This document shows, piece after piece, positions 1 to 5,588 of a stretch of DNA of 5,588 bases. The stretch lies in assembly GCA_030018795.1 (NCBI GenBank), contig JASEHA010000177.1, positions 1-5,588 on the forward strand, read 5' to 3'. The DNA is from a bacterium (GTDB taxonomy: Bacteria; UBA9089; CG2-30-40-21). Numbering within the stretch: position 1 is the first letter of the stretch; every line of letters begins with the position of its first letter. The position numbers were made by a program, and so were the translations under genes. The notes under the pieces are model-generated. The model worked only from the letters and a program-made list of their open reading frames with translations, did not search any database and was not told the DNA's origin.

Positions 1-94
1 GGGCAATTCTATGAGGATTGTGTGATTTGAATTTTGCTTTATCGAATATTCAGAGGGTGATAAGAAGCTTGCAGGTCATAGTGTCTTTATCCCT
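1..94 (+). other. 5' coding remnant of the porin-like gene, out of frame
   Basis: The frame of the downstream porin-like gene stays open from 26 to 94 and reads like outer-membrane protein (IEYSEGDKKLAGHSVF leading into the ATG at 95). It is closed upstream by a TGA at 23-25. In the first frame the opening bases read GQFYEDCV before their own stop at 28-30. Joining GQFYEDCV to FEFCFIEYS by dropping one base near 25 gives a continuous porin-like sequence, so I infer a one-base frameshift here. The true N-terminus and signal peptide would lie left of the window. The join is inference; the open frame and the stops are seen directly. Confidence 0.5.
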
Positions 95-1042
95 ATGAGT
101 GGGTATATTGACATTTTTTCACAGATTAATCCGAAATTAAAGGCAGAGGCAGAGTTTGAGCTTTACAGGTCTGAAAGTGTTAAGATATGCAAATTGCGGG
201 GTATCTGGTCACCAAAGGAGTGGTTCAACCTTTCTATGGGAAGGGATTTTGTGCCCATAGGGACGCAGGATAAAAGCTATTACCCTCCATCAAGGTTCAG
301 AATATTTACTGTTGCCCCCTATCTCTATCGAAATGTGATGCGATCTTCTGGCTGGTGGGATACAGGGGTATTTGTTTCCGGTAAGAAACAGCTCGCGAAA
401 CAGACAACCTTGCTTTACGACCTTTGTGTAATCAATGGACCTGGTGATTCACACCAAACCTTTAATCTTGAGGATAAGATAGAAACTAACACGACAGGCT
501 ATATGTATGAGCATTTTCACACAGATGCACGCCAGTATCTGGATAATAATGATGATAAGCCACTTTGTGTCCGGTTAGCCCTCTCCCCTATTGAAGGTCT
601 TGAGTTTGGCGGCTCACACTTTAAGGCAAAATATGATGATAATGAGAAATATGGCTGTGAGTATACCTTTTACCACCTGCTTTATGGCTCAGATAAGCTG
701 GATGTAGCCTGCGAGTATGGCAGAATAGGGTTGGATGTTAACCCGGCAAAAAATCCGAGAGGGGACAAAAAGATTCACCAATCATCATCTTACATTGCCG
801 CAAGCTATAAGATTCTGCAAGGGAAATATGTCCATTTCCTTGCCCCGTCAATTAGGTGCGAGCTCATTGACCCATGGGAAGAGGATCCAACCAATAAGGG
901 TGATCGCAAATCTATAAGTATTGGGGTTAACATCTCTCCTGTTGAACATTGTCTGATTAGAGCTGCATACCAGTATACTACAGAAAAGGGGGCTGAACTA
1001 AAAAATGATGGGCTGAGCATAGAGTCGGTGCTTGAATTTTAA
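95..1042 (+). CDS. Porin-like outer-membrane beta-barrel protein, C-terminal part (probably 5'-truncated or frameshifted)
   Basis: This probably encodes most of an outer-membrane beta-barrel, resembling phosphate-selective porin O/P-like proteins in pattern; the substrate is unknown. The 315 residues show alternating amphipathic stretches rich in Tyr, Trp, Phe and Gly, for example about 43-57 (WFNLSMGRDFVPIG), 88-95, 156-180, 186-212, 231-240 and 272-295. The protein ends SIESVLEF: a terminal Phe on a last amphipathic strand is the usual signal for barrel assembly. There is no signal peptide at Met1 and no Shine-Dalgarno before 95. The frame is protein-like back to 26, so this ATG is probably internal and the product as drawn would not be exported. 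It stands apart from the kinase genes downstream. Confidence is good for an outer-membrane barrel, modest for the porin subfamily and low that it is functional. Confidence 0.62.
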   Translation: MSGYIDIFSQINPKLKAEAEFELYRSESVKICKLRGIWSPKEWFNLSMGRDFVPIGTQDKSYYPPSRFRIFTVAPYLYRNVMRSSGWWDTGVFVSGKKQLAKQTTLLYDLCVINGPGDSHQTFNLEDKIETNTTGYMYEHFHTDARQYLDNNDDKPLCVRLALSPIEGLEFGGSHFKAKYDDNEKYGCEYTFYHLLYGSDKLDVACEYGRIGLDVNPAKNPRGDKKIHQSSSYIAASYKILQGKYVHFLAPSIRCELIDPWEEDPTNKGDRKSISIGVNISPVEHCLIRAAYQYTTEKGAELKNDGLSIESVLEF

Positions 1043-1083
1043 TGTATACTTAACAGGGGCATAATTTGTGATTTTAGTTGTTC

Positions 1084-1199
1084 ATACTCGATGTTTCCAA
1101 GTTTTTACTGATGACCAAGCAAGAAGACGAGAGAAATGGGATTCGATGGGAAACTGATTGCAAAGTCTTTCATGTCTCTTATTGTGTGCTACTTGATGC
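1084..1199. repeat. Dispersed intergenic repeat, copy 1 (short form)
   Basis: This stretch matches 5422-5587 in two blocks. The left block (about 1084-1134) differs from copy 2 by three A/G substitutions and a 2-nt indel. The right block (about 1148-1199, starting GGGAAACTGATTGCAA) differs at four positions. Between the blocks copy 1 has only about 14 bases, whereas copy 2 carries a 49-bp palindrome. Both copies begin with TACTCGATG and end with the same 9-mer, here with one change (TACTTGATG at 1190-1198). It lies 42 bp downstream of the porin-like stop codon. No open frame runs through it and no function is evident. Confidence 0.85.
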
Positions 1200-1225
1200 G
1201 TTCAATTCGTAATGTGGAGGATTGA

Positions 1226-1254
1226 GTGAAACTTCGTTTCACCCATCTATTTTT
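1226..1254 (+). terminator. Weak terminator-like hairpin
   Basis: A perfect 7-bp inverted repeat, GTGAAAC (1226-1232) and GTTTCAC (1236-1242), encloses the 3-nt loop TTC. A short T-rich run (TATTTTT, 1248-1254) begins six bases after the stem. The stem is AT-rich and the T run is not adjacent, so it would be a poor terminator. It sits about 185 bp after the porin-like gene, just before the protease pseudogene. It may instead be another small palindromic repeat. Confidence 0.3.
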
Positions 1255-1281
1255 GACTGAAAGAATCGTAGGTTAAAAAAC

Positions 1282-1665
1282 TTGAATACCGAGTTAAAGG
1301 ATAATCTCCCTTTTGTAACCGTAACCGTGAGTTACCAGAGGCAGACCGTTGAAGTAGCAAATGTGCTTATTGATACAGTATCGGGTACGACGTTATTGGC
1401 GGCAGATATTGTGCAAGCTATCCAGATCACACCTTCACCTAATGATACCTTGTATGCTATTCGTGGCGTGGGCAATGAGCGAAGTAGTTTTTTCGCATAG
1501 GGTCGATAATTTGAGGTTGGGAGAATGTAGTATCAACGACTTGAGGCTGAAATTGGTGGGATGGACTACGGTTTTGATATCAATGGCATTCTCGGGATGG
1601 ATTTCCTTTTGCAAGCAGGAGCAATCCTTGACTTACGAAATATGAGAATCGAGCTTGGCAGATAA
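1282..1665 (+). pseudogene. Retropepsin-like aspartic protease, pseudogene with two frameshifts
   Basis: This is the remnant of a small (about 127 codons) single-domain retropepsin-like aspartyl protease. Starting at TTG 1282, frame 1 reads through LPFVTVTVSYQ and the active-site stretch NVLIDTVSGTTLLAADIV to IRGVGNE, then stops at TAG 1498-1500. The protein continues in frame 2 from about 1478 (SEVVFSHRVDNLRLGECSIND). It returns to frame 1 at 1543 (EAEIGGMDYGFDINGILG, then MDFLLQAGAILDL), ending at TAA 1663-1665. The shifts are one extra base near 1474-1480 and one missing T at 1541-1542, where GAC TT GAG would restore as GAC TTT GAG. The catalytic loop, normally Asp-Thr-Gly, is Asp-Thr-Val (Asp31, Val33; GTA at 1378-1380), a change expected to damage activity. 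The start has only a weak ribosome site. The family is recognised from the motif and the ILGMDFL segment. The substrate is unknown. Confidence 0.82.
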
Positions 1666-1680
1666 GTGTGCAAAGCGAAT

Positions 1681-1728
1681 TAAGGGGGTCAGAGTCGTCC
1701 CCCTTAGAAAAGGGGGATTAAGGGGGTT
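1681..1728. repeat. G-run/C-run palindromic intergenic repeat
   Basis: TAAGGGGG (1681-1688) is complementary to CCCCCTTA (1699-1706), and CCCCCTT (1699-1705) is also complementary to AAGGGGG (1710-1716) with the 4-nt loop AGAA. A third AAGGGGG follows at 1720-1726. The central C-run can therefore pair with either neighbour, giving mutually exclusive hairpins. Very similar intergenic repeats (AGGGGGATTAAGGGGG type) are scattered in many bacterial genomes, so the simplest reading is a dispersed repeat. It lies 25 bp before the 1753 start of the exported-protein gene and would be in its leader if transcription begins upstream. Confidence 0.7.
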
Positions 1729-1752
1729 GTCCCTTTCCCTCAAATACAATGG

Positions 1753-2331
1753 ATGGTGCAAGCAATGTCAATAACCTGTAGATTAACAATTATAACATTG
1801 TGCTTCTGTGCCTTTCTTCTCCACCCTCTATTAGTCTCCTCTGCTGAATTAAGGATTGCACCTATCAAGGTTTACGAATCAATCCTGACGAATTTCAAGG
1901 AAAAAAAGTATAAAAATGTCAAAACAGCTCTTACCTTTATAGAACCGATAATATCTGACATCAATACACGGTTTGGCATAGATCTCAATCCAGAACTAAC
2001 AACAAGAGATGAGAGATGTTATGCTGCCATCAAAAGATTGCTATTCTACGATATCCAACGCATATTTGCTATCATATCCATGAAGGAAGAGAAAGACAAC
2101 CCAAGGGTTTTATTCAAAATGGCCTATGCAGACTATTGCCTGCTTTCACTTGAGTTTTTGAGTGATGAGGCATATTTTGCTGTTGATAAAAAGATTAGAA
2201 AGATGTTTGCAAAAACTTACCTTGACCTTGGCAAGGAATCGCCGTATGGGAAGAAGATACATCCGGATATAAATATGTTCAAGCTGCACGCAGAGGAGAT
2301 TGTAGGTGAGTTAAGCAAGGTAGTTCTGTGA
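1753..2331 (+). CDS. Small exported helical protein of unknown function
   Basis: I do not recognise a family. The 192-residue product has an N-terminal signal peptide: Arg10, a hydrophobic core at about 11-29 (LTIITLCFCAFLLHPLLV) and a likely signal peptidase I site after Ser-Ser-Ala31. The mature part of about 161 residues is predominantly alpha-helical by composition, rich in Lys, Glu, Leu and Ile. It has Cys89 and Cys129 and no transmembrane segment or lipobox, so it is probably periplasmic. The in-frame ATG at 1765 (MSITCR) may be the real start: GGATGG at 1751-1756 lies 8 nt before it, and the signal peptide is better proportioned. The gene ends 73 bp before the sensor kinase, same strand, so it could be co-transcribed and act with the kinase's extracytoplasmic domain. 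That link is only positional. Confidence 0.72.
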   Translation: MVQAMSITCRLTIITLCFCAFLLHPLLVSSAELRIAPIKVYESILTNFKEKKYKNVKTALTFIEPIISDINTRFGIDLNPELTTRDERCYAAIKRLLFYDIQRIFAIISMKEEKDNPRVLFKMAYADYCLLSLEFLSDEAYFAVDKKIRKMFAKTYLDLGKESPYGKKIHPDINMFKLHAEEIVGELSKVVL

Positions 2332-2375
2332 GCATCGAGTAAAACATGACAATAGTAGCATATTCTTTGCGTGCT

Positions 2376-2400
2376 TTGCGAGAAATATTCGCAACAAGGA
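2376..2400 (+). promoter_or_regulatory. Hairpin plus ribosome binding site deciding the kinase start
   Basis: TTGCGA (2376-2381) and TCGCAA (2389-2394) form a 6-bp stem with a 7-nt loop, ending one base before the Shine-Dalgarno AAGGA (2396-2400). AAGGA is 4 nt from ATG 2405 but 7 nt from the adjacent ATG 2408, so translation may start at the second codon drawn. The stem does not cover the ribosome site. It may be coincidental or part of a short repeat, since TTTGCG occurs twice in a row here. Confidence 0.4.
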
Positions 2401-2404
2401 CAAA

Positions 2405-4012
2405 ATGATGAAGATACCAGTAAACATAGCTATCAAATTAGGCTTATTGATCAGCGTCCTCATGATTGGCATGGCTATTGTCTTGAGCTGGTACTTCCTG
2501 ACAAGCTCTTCAAAACTGCTGCATGAGGAATTGATAAAAAGAGGAGTGGAGATTGTCTGCAATCTTGGCTCTACCAGTAAAGATGGTATTGTAACCGAAA
2601 ACCTTTTTTGTGAGCTTGATCCCTTGATTGAGGCAGCCAGGCTTAACACTGATATTGCCTTTGTAGCCATATTGAACAGGTATGGACGTATTTTGGCTCA
2701 TACCGATTCAAAAGAGATAGGCAAGGTTTATCGGGATAAGTCAATCCGAGAAGCACTCCTGTCAAAAAAAGCTGTTTGTTTAGGTGAATCAAAAGAAATT
2801 ATTCGGTTTGTCGAGGTTGTCAGGATTGATAGAGGTAAGGACGCCCTGCTTGAAAACAACGAAGGTTCAGACATAGAAGATTCTGGGATAATCGGTGCAG
2901 TTCTTCTGGGAATTTCCTTAAAGGGTCTTCAGGTTAAGACGAATAATATCCTTCAGGTCAGCAGCGGGGTGATATTGCTGTTAGTAGCCATTGGGGTTAT
3001 CCTATCCTTTTTCTTTTCCACAAGGATAACAGCTCCAATTCGGGCATTGACCCATACCATGGAAGATATTTGCCGTGGTAATCTTGATGCTGCCATTAAG
3101 CCTGAGTTATTAATATCAAGGGATGAAATCAGCATCATGGCCAGCAGTTTTAATCGCATGAAGGATAATATCCTGCAGCTGATCAATGCCTTAAAGGAAT
3201 CAAATCAGGAATTAGAGAAACGGGTCGATGAAAGGACAATGGAGGCTAAACAAAAGGCTGCCCTGCTTGAAAAGACGGTTGAGGAATTGACCATGGTTAA
3301 TCAGGAGCTGGATTCATTTGTTTATACCGCTTCCCACGACCTTAAAGAGCCACTGAGAGCCATAGAAACCTTTTCCAATTTCATCTTAGAGGATTATTGG
3401 GAAAAATTAGATGCAGAAGGCAAGGATTATCTGAAAAGAATTTCTGCAGGTGCCCATAGATTGAAAGACCTGATAGATGCCTTGCTTGCTTATTCAAGGA
3501 TTACACGTGGGAAGGTTCAGTGTGAGACAATAGATTTATCTCGGGTGATAAGGGATGCCTTGAAAAGGCTGGAGCATATCATTGAAGAGCGTGGTATGGA
3601 TATAAGGGTAAGAAAGGATATTCCTGTTATTTATGGGGACAGCACCAAGCTTTGCGAGGTTTTTTATAATCTTATATCAAATGCAATCAAGTATAATGAT
3701 AAAGAAAAGCCAATCATAGAGATAGATTGTCCCATACCCCAGCCTAAAGAGGATGAGGTAATGGTTTTTGTTAAGGATAATGGCATTGGTATAGACACGG
3801 AGTCAAGGGATGAGGTGTTCAAGATATTCAAAAGACTGCATACACGAAACGAATATGGGGGTGGAGCAGGTGCAGGGCTGGCTATTGTCAAGAAAATCAT
3901 GGATGACCATGGGGCAAGGATATGGATTGAGGACATGGCTGGGGAAGGGACTATGTTTTGCTTGAGCTTTCCTAAGAAAGCGGTTAGGGAGGACACATGT
4001 ATCACATCCTAA
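2405..4012 (+). CDS. Membrane sensor histidine kinase (Cache-like sensor, HAMP, phytochrome-type HisKA)
   Basis: This is an inner-membrane kinase that autophosphorylates on His311 and passes the phosphate to a receiver Asp. In order along its 535 residues: TM1 about 10-32; an extracytoplasmic sensor about 33-180 with a single-Cache/PAS-like strand pattern (AFVAILNRYGRILAHTDSKE at 85-104); TM2 about 183-205; HAMP about 206-260; a coiled coil about 261-300; HisKA with ASHDLKEPLRAI (His311); and HATPase_c with N box YNLISNAIKY (Asn422, Asn426), G1 DNGIGI (458-463), F box FKIFKRLH (472-479) and a glycine-rich G2 lid (485-492). The SHDLKEPLR and KRLHTRNEY motifs are those of phytochrome-type kinases, but there is no chromophore-binding GAF or PHY domain. 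The G2 lid reads GGGAGAGLA; the more usual form has Ile before the last Gly. Its last 16 nt overlap the receiver-kinase gene, suggesting coupled translation and a cognate pair. The signal is unknown. Confidence 0.93.
   Translation: MMKIPVNIAIKLGLLISVLMIGMAIVLSWYFLTSSSKLLHEELIKRGVEIVCNLGSTSKDGIVTENLFCELDPLIEAARLNTDIAFVAILNRYGRILAHTDSKEIGKVYRDKSIREALLSKKAVCLGESKEIIRFVEVVRIDRGKDALLENNEGSDIEDSGIIGAVLLGISLKGLQVKTNNILQVSSGVILLLVAIGVILSFFFSTRITAPIRALTHTMEDICRGNLDAAIKPELLISRDEISIMASSFNRMKDNILQLINALKESNQELEKRVDERTMEAKQKAALLEKTVEELTMVNQELDSFVYTASHDLKEPLRAIETFSNFILEDYWEKLDAEGKDYLKRISAGAHRLKDLIDALLAYSRITRGKVQCETIDLSRVIRDALKRLEHIIEERGMDIRVRKDIPVIYGDSTKLCEVFYNLISNAIKYNDKEKPIIEIDCPIPQPKEDEVMVFVKDNGIGIDTESRDEVFKIFKRLHTRNEYGGGAGAGLAIVKKIMDDHGARIWIEDMAGEGTMFCLSFPKKAVREDTCITS
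3986..3999 (+). promoter_or_regulatory. Strong ribosome binding site inside the upstream kinase gene
   Basis: AGGGAGGA (3986-3993) lies within the 3' end of the membrane kinase gene, a few bases before ATG 3997. It fixes the start of the receiver-kinase and shows that the gene is translated on its own initiation, not as a fusion with the upstream kinase. Confidence 0.8.
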
Positions 4013-5475
4013 TCATTGAGGATAATCCAGACGATATCATCATTGCCAAAAGGGTACTGGCTAAGGCTAAAGAAGAATTTCTTGTTGAGACAGCGATGTC
4101 TGGGAAAGAGGCTGTAGAAAAACTTGCCAATGAAAGGTTTGATTGTCTTCTTATTGATCACGGGTTGCCCGATACAAACGCATTGGAATTGTTGAAACAT
4201 GTGCGAAAAACGCATCATGGCATTCCAGCTATTGTTCTTACTGGATTAAAGGATGAACGGCTGGTAAATGGTGCCTTAAGGCTGGGTGCAATAGATTTCC
4301 TCACCAAGGACAACATCCATGGTAATATCCTGCCCAGTCGTATCATTGATGCCATTGGCTCTGGACAGAGGAGTCAATTTTTAGAACAGACTCATAAACA
4401 CATTTATGAGAGATTAATCGACTCAATGGGTGAGGGATTGTTTGCTATTGACCTGACAGAGACCATTGTTCTTGTTAATCGTGAATTGACTGAGACATTA
4501 AGGGAGCAAGAATCCAACCTGTTGGGCAAACCTGTATTGAGTCTTATGTCGAATGATGAGCCTGCATCAAAGATATTTTGTCAGGAACATTCTCTTGTTA
4601 AGGCAGGACAGAGCCGCAAGTTTGAGATTGAGCTTTTATCCAGCATGCGAGGCAAGATACCAGTTTTGATTACCATGACACCATTATTTGATGAAGATAA
4701 TGTATTTAATGGTGCACTTGGATTGGTGACAGATCTAACTGAGATAAAAGAGATGGAAAGAAAGTTGATTGAGGTAGAAAGACTATCCATGATGGCAAAA
4801 ACTGCCTCTGAGGTGGCACATGAGGTCAGAAATCCATTGGCTGTAATCAATAATACCATCTACCTTCTCAAAAATACCTTGCCCATGGATGAGGTTGTTG
4901 AAAAGCATCTAAACCGTATGGAACATCAAGTCCATAGGATAGACTCCTATTTCAATGACCTTCTGAATCTTTCAAAGCCATTGAGCCTTAATCTGGTTTT
5001 AGCAGATATAAATATCATTATTGAAGAGGCCATAGATGAGACTGCCCACTCTATCGTCTCAGGCATAGAATTAATAAGAGAACTTGACGAAAATCTTCCC
5101 AGCATTAAGATTGACCATGACCGTATGAAGGCAGTCTTTATTAACCTGATTAAAAATGCCTGTGAGATCATGCACGATAAGGGATGCTTGAGGGTTAAAA
5201 GTGAAAAAATTGAAGGGTTTGTCCAGATAAGCGTTGAGGATACTGGTCCCGGGATCCCAACAGAGGATATGGAGAAAATCTTTGAGCCATTCTTTACCAC
5301 CCGTGGCAAGGGTACTGGATTGGGCCTGTCTATATGTAACCGATTTGTTACGGCACACCATGGAGATATTAAGATAAAAACCGAACTGGGAAAGGGAAGC
5401 GTTTTTATTGTTAGTTTGCCGATACTCGATGTTCAAGTTTTTACTGGTGACCAGGCAAGAAGGCGAGAGGGATAG
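3997..5475 (+). CDS. Cytoplasmic receiver-PAS-histidine kinase
   Basis: This is a soluble kinase with an N-terminal receiver, the reverse of the usual hybrid order. Over 492 residues: REC about 2-120 with acidic pocket Glu8/Asp9, phosphoacceptor Asp54 (LLIDHGLPD), Thr82 and Lys104, all needed residues present; PAS about 134-250 (SMGEGLFAIDLTE onward); HisKA with SEVAHEVRNPLAVI (His275); HATPase_c with N box FINLIKNACE (Asn383, Asn387), G1 DTGPGI (415-420), F box EKIFEPFFTTR (426-436) and G2 GKGTGLGLS (437-445). There is no transmembrane segment. The kinase core resembles NtrB/ZraS-type kinases, which commonly serve sigma54-dependent regulators; none is in the window. The 16-nt overlap makes the membrane kinase the likely phosphodonor for Asp54. 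The receiver (EDNPDD) resembles the Rcp1-like partners of phytochrome-type kinases. The last 17 or so residues (476-492, Arg-rich at the end) come from a dispersed repeat and follow the normal end of the ATPase domain. Confidence 0.93.
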   Translation: MYHILIIEDNPDDIIIAKRVLAKAKEEFLVETAMSGKEAVEKLANERFDCLLIDHGLPDTNALELLKHVRKTHHGIPAIVLTGLKDERLVNGALRLGAIDFLTKDNIHGNILPSRIIDAIGSGQRSQFLEQTHKHIYERLIDSMGEGLFAIDLTETIVLVNRELTETLREQESNLLGKPVLSLMSNDEPASKIFCQEHSLVKAGQSRKFEIELLSSMRGKIPVLITMTPLFDEDNVFNGALGLVTDLTEIKEMERKLIEVERLSMMAKTASEVAHEVRNPLAVINNTIYLLKNTLPMDEVVEKHLNRMEHQVHRIDSYFNDLLNLSKPLSLNLVLADINIIIEEAIDETAHSIVSGIELIRELDENLPSIKIDHDRMKAVFINLIKNACEIMHDKGCLRVKSEKIEGFVQISVEDTGPGIPTEDMEKIFEPFFTTRGKGTGLGLSICNRFVTAHHGDIKIKTELGKGSVFIVSLPILDVQVFTGDQARRREG

Positions 5476-5587
5476 GAAGGGCACCAGGACACCAGAGCAC
5501 CAGTTTTAACTGGTGACTGGTGCACTGGGTAGGTGGGAAACTGATTGCAACGTCTTTCATGCCTCTTATTGTGTACTACTCGATGCA
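5422..5587. repeat. Dispersed repeat, copy 2 (long form), overlapping the kinase 3' end
   Basis: This matches 1084-1199 in a left block (5422-5470) and a right block (about 5536-5587), with the palindrome and its short flanks between them. It is bounded by perfect 9-bp direct repeats TACTCGATG at 5423-5431 and 5577-5585. Copy 1 shows the same 9-mer at both ends at a different locus, so these are part of the element and not a target-site duplication. The left block is translated as the C-terminal tail of the receiver-PAS kinase and provides its TAG (5473-5475). The element may continue past the window edge, for instance as a tandem unit of 154 bp. Confidence 0.85.
5482..5530. repeat. CACCAG palindrome nested in repeat copy 2
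   Basis: CACCAG occurs three times with an 8-bp period (5482, 5490, 5498). It is followed by the complementary CTGGTG twice (5510-5515, 5517-5522) and a decayed third, ACTGGG (5524-5529). The core CACCAGTT/AACTGGTG (5498-5505, 5508-5515) is a perfect inverted repeat. A second 6-bp arm pairs outside it across a small internal loop, and a third partly pairs beyond. The transcript would form a long hairpin 7 nt after the kinase stop codon. There is no following T run, so a classical terminator is unlikely; RNA 3'-end protection is possible. Confidence 0.75.
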
Positions 5588-5588
5588 T

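Noticed and set aside
23..25. TGA recoded as an amino acid in the porin-like gene
   Set aside because: TGA ends the exported-protein gene at 2329-2331 normally and no other gene here has an internal TGA; a frameshift explains the site better.
1361..1645. Separate 94-residue gene in the second frame over the protease region
   Set aside because: Only its middle part (SEVVFSHRVDN onward) is protein-like and it continues the protease between two frameshifts; the ends are out-of-frame translation of conserved protease segments.
2311..2670. 119-codon minus-strand open frame across the start of the membrane kinase
   Set aside because: Its apparent hydrophobic stretch is the reverse reading of the TM1 coding sequence; no independent evidence.
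3997..4012. The two kinases as one hybrid gene split by a frameshift
   Set aside because: The first kinase ends just past the normal end of its ATPase domain, and the second has its own strong ribosome site and a receiver starting exactly at its first residues, so a natural overlap is more likely.
5071..5484. 137-codon minus-strand open frame under the second kinase
   Set aside because: It is antisense to conserved HATPase motifs that are clearly coding on the plus strand, has no recognisable motif and no convincing ribosome site.
5482..5530. CRISPR array or iteron cluster suggested by the three CACCAG units
   Set aside because: The period is only 8 bp with 2-nt gaps and an inverted complement, which is a palindrome and not repeat-spacer structure or an origin.

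Overview
The window looks like chromosomal DNA from an uncultured Gram-negative bacterium of moderate to low G+C. The evidence is an outer-membrane beta-barrel protein, a signal-peptide protein, standard bacterial two-component proteins and intergenic DNA with several kinds of short dispersed repeat. Standard stop codons are used. I cannot name the phylum from sequence alone.

The left third (1-1740) looks worn. It opens inside a porin-like gene (usual ATG at 95), whose coding character continues upstream of that ATG to an in-frame TGA, so its 5' part is out of frame and outside the window. It is followed by a copy of a dispersed repeat (1084-1199), a small hairpin (1226-1242), a retropepsin-like aspartic protease pseudogene with two opposite frameshifts and a substituted active-site glycine (1282-1665), and a G-run/C-run palindromic repeat (1681-1728).

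The right two thirds (1753-5475) hold three intact same-strand genes. They are a small exported alpha-helical protein of unknown function, a membrane sensor histidine kinase (TM - Cache-like sensor - TM - HAMP - HisKA - HATPase), and a cytoplasmic receiver-PAS-histidine kinase overlapping it by 16 nt. The likely logic is that the membrane kinase senses an extracytoplasmic signal and phosphorylates Asp54 of the receiver, tuning a second kinase. The final output regulator is not in the window. The exported protein, 73 bp upstream of the membrane kinase, may belong to the same unit, but that is only positional.

The right edge (5422-5588) is a second copy of the dispersed repeat seen at 1084. It overlaps the 3' end of the second kinase, supplying its last 17 or so residues and its stop codon, and it contains a 49-bp palindrome absent from copy 1. 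I found no RNA gene, CRISPR array, intact transposase or replication origin. The most unusual items are the repeat-derived kinase tail, the two-kinase arrangement and the decaying protease gene. None amounts to a clearly new system.
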